A DNA stretch of 64,000 bases. It comes from JAHRAW01 sp965262585. GTDB taxonomy: Bacteria; Pseudomonadota; Gammaproteobacteria; Arenicellales; Poriferihabitantaceae. Both the position numbers and the translations under genes were made by a program. Shown piece by piece: positions 60,303 to 64,000 of this stretch. The stretch is taken from assembly GCA_965262585.1 (NCBI GenBank), contig OZ253546.1, forward strand, positions 1,550,001 to 1,614,000, given 5' to 3'. Under the pieces are notes generated by a model. It was given only the letters and a program-made list of their open reading frames with translations. It was not told the DNA's origin and did no database searches. Numbering within the stretch: position 1 is the first letter of the stretch; every line of letters starts with the position of its first letter.

Positions 60303-61036
60303 ATGGAGCATCAAAAATTGAATGGACAGAGTCAACCTGGAATCCAGTCACCGGATGCACCAAAATATCCGCTGGTTGCAAGCATTGTTATGCTGAAGTC
60401 CTTTCACGGCGTCTACATGCAATGGGCGTAAAAGGCTATGAAAACGGCTTCGCGGTTTCAATTCACCCTGATCGATTGAGCATTCCCTTGCGGCGAAAAA
60501 AGCCGACTATATGGTTTGTCAATTCCATGTCGGATATGTTTCACCCCAAAGTACCGTTTGATTTTGTCGATGAGGTTATGGGGATCATTTGCAAAACACC
60601 GCAACACACTTATCAGATTCTTACCAAACGGCCGGGGAGAATGCGGCAGTATTTTGACAATCGGAATGTGCCCACGAACGCCTGGCTGGGCACATCGGTT
60701 GAAAACAAAAAACACGGCGTGCCTCGCATTGACGAATTGCGGAAAATAAAAGCGAAAGTGCGCTTTTTGTCGGTCGAACCACTGTTGGAAGACATAGGGA
60801 AAGTTAAACTCAGTGGTATTCATTGGGTTATCGTCGGCGGCGAAAGCGGAAAGGGCGCCCGCCCGATGCAAACGGCTTGGGTGGATAATGTAAAAAAACA
60901 ATGCGCCGCATCCAAAGTGCGTTTTTTCTTTAAGCAATGGGGAGCATGGGGCGCAGACGGCGTTCGGCGCAGTAAAAAAGCAAACGGCCGGGAATACAAA
61001 GGCAGACACTGGGACCAAATGCCCGCAAGGTTTTAA
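60299..61036 (+). CDS. Three-Cys-motif protein of the phage Gp37/Gp68 family
   Basis: 245 residues. The N-terminal TESTWNPVTGCTKISAGCKHCYAE places Cys20, Cys27 and Cys30 as C-x6-C-x2-C, resembling radical-SAM cluster binding with altered spacing. Other family segments are FVNSMSDMFHPKVP, QILTKRPGRMRQY, WLGTSVENKKHG, RFLSVEPLLEDIG, HWVIVGGESGKGARPM and FFKQWGAWG. The family (DUF5131) is found in phages and bacteria, often beside TcmP. Function is unknown; a SAM- or cluster-dependent change to nucleic acid is an inference. Coupled to tcmP by a 4-bp overlap. Confidence 0.82.
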   Translation: MNGASKIEWTESTWNPVTGCTKISAGCKHCYAEVLSRRLHAMGVKGYENGFAVSIHPDRLSIPLRRKKPTIWFVNSMSDMFHPKVPFDFVDEVMGIICKTPQHTYQILTKRPGRMRQYFDNRNVPTNAWLGTSVENKKHGVPRIDELRKIKAKVRFLSVEPLLEDIGKVKLSGIHWVIVGGESGKGARPMQTAWVDNVKKQCAASKVRFFFKQWGAWGADGVRRSKKANGREYKGRHWDQMPARF

Positions 61037-61176
61037 TCCCAGGACGGCGGTTAATTTCCCCGCGCACTTTTCAATAATACAGGCGCCGATGAAACTCACT
61101 GTCCATCACACCCACGGCGATGCGATGTTCAGCGAGCGACAAAGCGGCACGCCCGCCGAAGGGTTATAATTCACGC
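61037..61176 (+). repeat. Spacer with a displaced copy of the queA 3' end and the RM promoter
   Basis: 61115-61147 resembles the last codons of queA, followed by the promoter region (TATAAT at 61165-61170) in the same order as upstream of RM copy 1. A 26-codon frame at 61089 ends HGDAMFSERQSGTPAEGL; it looks like a chimeric fragment, not a gene. Confidence 0.75.
61165..61170 (+). promoter_or_regulatory. -10 box giving a probable leaderless mRNA (RM copy 2)
   Basis: TATAAT with exactly the same 6-nt distance to the ATG (61177) as in copy 1. The conservation of sequence and spacing between copies supports a functional role. Confidence 0.6.
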
Positions 61177-64000
61177 ATGCACTGGATAACAACTTACACC
61201 AAAACCATCGCCGCCATCGTCGCAGGCGGTGACGCCACGGAATTTTCTTACCGCACGCCTATTGAAATTATGCTGCAAACCTCGGTGGCGGAATTTGGCA
61301 TAGCCGTCGATGTGTTGCAGGAACCGAGCCGCATCCAAAACAGCGGCGCGCCCGACTTTCGTATCACCGCCAAAGGCGGCGGGGTTATCGGTTACTTGGA
61401 ATGTAAAAATCCCGGCGAAAACTTGCAAAAACTGCTCGGCAAAGCGCAACTGCAAAAATACCGCGCCCTGTCCGGCAACATCCTGCTCACCGATTCGTGG
61501 CGCTGGCTATTGTTGCGAGACGGCAAAAAAATTGGCGATGCGGTATTGACGGAACAATCGAACACCAAAACAAAAGACCAGTTCACCGACCTGCTGCGCG
61601 CCTTCATGGCAGTTGAAGCGGAAAAAATCGGCGACGCCGAACGGTTGGCGGCGGCGTTGGCAAGGCGATGCGCGTTATTGCGCGAAGGGCTGGAAACCCA
61701 CGCCGGTGACGCCCCGGAAAAATCACGCCTGCACGGGTTGCTGAAAGCCTTCCAAACCGCCCTAGACACCGAACTGGACTTTGCAAAATTCGCAGATGCC
61801 TTCGCGCAAACGCTGGTGTATAGCCTGCTACTCGCCAAACTCAAAGCCCCCGCCGGCAGAAAACTCGACCTCTACGACATCAACCGCCACATCCCCGCCA
61901 ACTTCGCCGTCATCCGCGAAATCACCGCCTTTCTGCCGGGCTTGCGCGACCACGAATACCAACACATCGGCTGGGTGGTGGACGACATCCTGGCCGTCAT
62001 CAACACCATGGACGCGGCGGCGGTGGGCGAATCCATGTCCTACCGCAACGGCGGCAAAGGCTTTCAGGATGCCGATGATCCCTACATCTATTTCTACGAA
62101 AACTTTCTCGCCGCCTACGACTCCCGCATGCGCGAACGGCGCGGCGTCTATTACACCCCGCCGCCGGTGGTCAAATTTATCGTGCGCGCAGTGGATGATT
62201 TATTGCGCCGGGATTTTAATTTACCCAACGGCCTCGCCGAAACCAACGCCGTAACCGCCCTCGACTTCGCCGCCGGAACCGGCACTTTCATGCTGGAAAT
62301 GATCCGCACCGTGCTCGCCGATGCAACCCCGGCACGCCGCGACTTGCTCGCCCACGGCCATCTCCTCAAAAACTTTTATGGTTTTGAACTGCTGATGGCG
62401 CCCTATGCCATCGCCCACCTCAAACTATCCCAGTTCCTCGCCGACAACGAAATAACCTTGCAAGCAGACGAACGCATCAACATATTCCTCACCAACACCC
62501 TCGAACAAATCAGCGAAACAGTACAAATACCGATGATGCCCAAACTGGCCGAAGAAGCAAATCGGGCGCAGCAAATCAAGGATTCGCCGGTGCTGGTGAT
62601 TACCGGCAATCCGCCGTATTCGGGGCATTCGCAAAACAAAGGCGAATGGATTGCCAGATTAATAAAAACCTACAAAGAAGTTGATGGCAAACCGTTGGGC
62701 GAAAGAAATCCAAAATGGTTACAGGATGACTATGTGAAATTTATCCGCTTCGCCCAATGGAAAATGGAACGCGTCGAGCACGGCATTGTCGCCGTTATTA
62801 CCAACCACAGTTTTTTGGATAACCCGACCTTTCGCGGTATGCGACAAAGTCTGCTTAACACTTTTGACGCGCTGTATTTTTTAGATCTGCACGGCAACGC
62901 CAAGAAAAAAGAAACTGCCCCGGACGGCGGCAAGGATGAAAATGTTTTTGATATTTTGCAAGGCGTCGCTATCAGTTTGCTGGTTAAGAATCCAAAAGCC
63001 AAACAGAAAGGCGTGTTTCACGCTGATTTATATGGCAAGCGTGATGACAAATATGCCGCTTGTTTGGAAAACAATCTAACGAGCGTGCAATGGAAAAATG
63101 TAAAACCAGCGTCACCGTTTTATCTTTTTATTCGACGCGATGAAAAAGCCGCAAAACAGTATGAAAAATATTATTCCATAAAGGATATGTTCATGGCACA
63201 AAGCATCGGCATAACATCCCATCGCGATCATTTTGCTTTTGCTTTCGATGCGGAAGAGATCAAATCTCGCATCAACAAAATGATCGATGGCACTATCAAC
63301 ACGGAAAAGTTGCGTGAAATTTATAACCTCAATGACACGCACGGTTGGAGTCTGGATTCCGCCCGCAAAAAACTGATGCGTGAGTATTCTTTTGAGCAGT
63401 TTCTTAAGCCGTGCCTGTATCGTCCGTTCGATACTCGCTGGTGCTATTACGGCGGGGAGACGATGGATCGTCGTCGCCCCGAAGTTATGGGCCACATGTT
63501 GGCAGGTGAAAATATCGTGCTTACAACAATTCGACAAGCAAGTGCTATTGGCGGGAGTGAATTTAATGCCGTTTTTGTGGCCGACTCAATCGTTGACTTA
63601 AATCTTAATCGAAGGGGTGGGGCGTTGTGCTTTCCCCTCTACCGCTACGACATCGTAATTGATTCGACCGGTAGCCAGAAACAAATCACCCGCCACGAAA
63701 ACCTAAACCCCGAATTCCGCCGCTGGCTTGACGACCGCTACGGCAAAGCCCACTCACCGGAAGATATTCTCGGTTGCATCTACGCAATTCTGCACTCACC
63801 CGATTATCGCAACCGCTACGCCGCCTTCTTGCGTAGCGACTTCCCGCGCATCCCTTTCCCCGCCGACAACGCCGAATTCCAACGCCTCGCCGCCCTCGGC
63901 AACGAACTAATCGCCGCCCACCTGCTACGCGAAAACTGCACCGGCGACCTCGCCCAACACGACGGCACCGGCACATCCCATCTGGTCGAAAAAATCCGCT
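61177..64000 (+). CDS. Single-chain restriction-modification protein (type IIG-like), copy 2, partial
   Basis: The frame is open from the ATG to the window edge (about 941 codons); about 70-80 residues are missing at the C-terminus. The nuclease (APDFRITAKGGG, YLECKNPG) and methyltransferase (DFAAGTGTFM, NPPYS) motifs are intact and nearly identical to copy 1. Divergence is concentrated in two blocks: around motif IV (about 62440-62740) and at about 63511-63710, where copy 2 reads NIVLTTIRQASAIGG and copy 1 reads NLGLSVSRSATGQATW. The latter probably belongs to target recognition, so the two enzymes may recognise different sites. No frameshift was seen. Confidence 0.85.
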   Translation, partial: MHWITTYTKTIAAIVAGGDATEFSYRTPIEIMLQTSVAEFGIAVDVLQEPSRIQNSGAPDFRITAKGGGVIGYLECKNPGENLQKLLGKAQLQKYRALSGNILLTDSWRWLLLRDGKKIGDAVLTEQSNTKTKDQFTDLLRAFMAVEAEKIGDAERLAAALARRCALLREGLETHAGDAPEKSRLHGLLKAFQTALDTELDFAKFADAFAQTLVYSLLLAKLKAPAGRKLDLYDINRHIPANFAVIREITAFLPGLRDHEYQHIGWVVDDILAVINTMDAAAVGESMSYRNGGKGFQDADDPYIYFYENFLAAYDSRMRERRGVYYTPPPVVKFIVRAVDDLLRRDFNLPNGLAETNAVTALDFAAGTGTFMLEMIRTVLADATPARRDLLAHGHLLKNFYGFELLMAPYAIAHLKLSQFLADNEITLQADERINIFLTNTLEQISETVQIPMMPKLAEEANRAQQIKDSPVLVITGNPPYSGHSQNKGEWIARLIKTYKEVDGKPLGERNPKWLQDDYVKFIRFAQWKMERVEHGIVAVITNHSFLDNPTFRGMRQSLLNTFDALYFLDLHGNAKKKETAPDGGKDENVFDILQGVAISLLVKNPKAKQKGVFHADLYGKRDDKYAACLENNLTSVQWKNVKPASPFYLFIRRDEKAAKQYEKYYSIKDMFMAQSIGITSHRDHFAFAFDAEEIKSRINKMIDGTINTEKLREIYNLNDTHGWSLDSARKKLMREYSFEQFLKPCLYRPFDTRWCYYGGETMDRRRPEVMGHMLAGENIVLTTIRQASAIGGSEFNAVFVADSIVDLNLNRRGGALCFPLYRYDIVIDSTGSQKQITRHENLNPEFRRWLDDRYGKAHSPEDILGCIYAILHSPDYRNRYAAFLRSDFPRIPFPADNAEFQRLAALGNELIAAHLLRENCTGDLAQHDGTGTSHLVEKIR

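Noticed and set aside
61089..61169. A 26-codon frame ending in a queA-like tail
   Set aside because: Most likely a chimeric fragment from the duplication; no start signal and too short to support.

Overview
The window is GC-rich, gene-dense DNA from a Gram-negative bacterium, most likely a gammaproteobacterium or close relative. The evidence is the nuoJ-N block of respiratory complex I, an unbroken str-S10-spc-alpha ribosomal supercluster, an rlmE-ftsH-glmM run, an outer-membrane TolC, an autotransporter, a long IlvA with a two-part regulatory domain, and an 87-nt tRNA-Leu(CAA) with encoded CCA. The species cannot be told from sequence alone.

Layout. (1) 1-851: the end of a DNA methyltransferase and a small PD-(D/E)XK restriction enzyme overlapping it by 4 bp, lying directly upstream of nuoJ. 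(2) 868-8913: nuoJKLMN, ddl and a DMT-family exporter. (3) 8948-17246: an amine/amino-acid catabolism region with a glutamine-synthetase-like ligase and a trimethylamine-dehydrogenase-family flavoprotein on +, then a secreted protein, a HyuA-type hydantoinase, a 4Fe-4S protein and a class III aminotransferase on -. (4) 17451-20241: a DNA methyltransferase fused to an HNH nuclease, then TrkH. (5) 20242-26058: nested palindromic repeats, a large autotransporter behind a 29-G homopolymer, tolC and a pcm-like methyltransferase. (6) 26184-30068: ilvA, a small unknown gene, an Sfp-type phosphopantetheinyl transferase and a DegT/DnrJ aminotransferase. (7) 30154-49445: rpsL to rplQ, including fusA, tuf, secY, rpmJ and rpoA. 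(8) 49458-56223: an antitoxin with a decayed toxin, rlmE, ftsH, glmM, bactofilin, tRNA-Leu and queA. (9) 56251-64000: two tandem paralogous single-chain restriction-modification proteins flanking a TcmP/three-Cys-motif gene pair.

Four separate DNA modification/restriction modules occur in 64 kb and look more AT-rich than the housekeeping genes around them, which suggests repeated acquisition. The most unusual points are the RM/TcmP/three-Cys/RM cassette after queA, with a duplicated piece of the queA 3' end; the two RM paralogs, whose clearest divergence sits in a likely target-recognition segment; the methyltransferase-HNH fusion; an autotransporter whose signal peptide is out of frame with the only upstream ATG at the present G-tract length, as expected of a phase-variable gene; and several ribosomal proteins with low-complexity insertions or tails, including a 14-unit, 15-bp tandem repeat inside rpsC.

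All family calls come from reading translated motifs; no database search was run.
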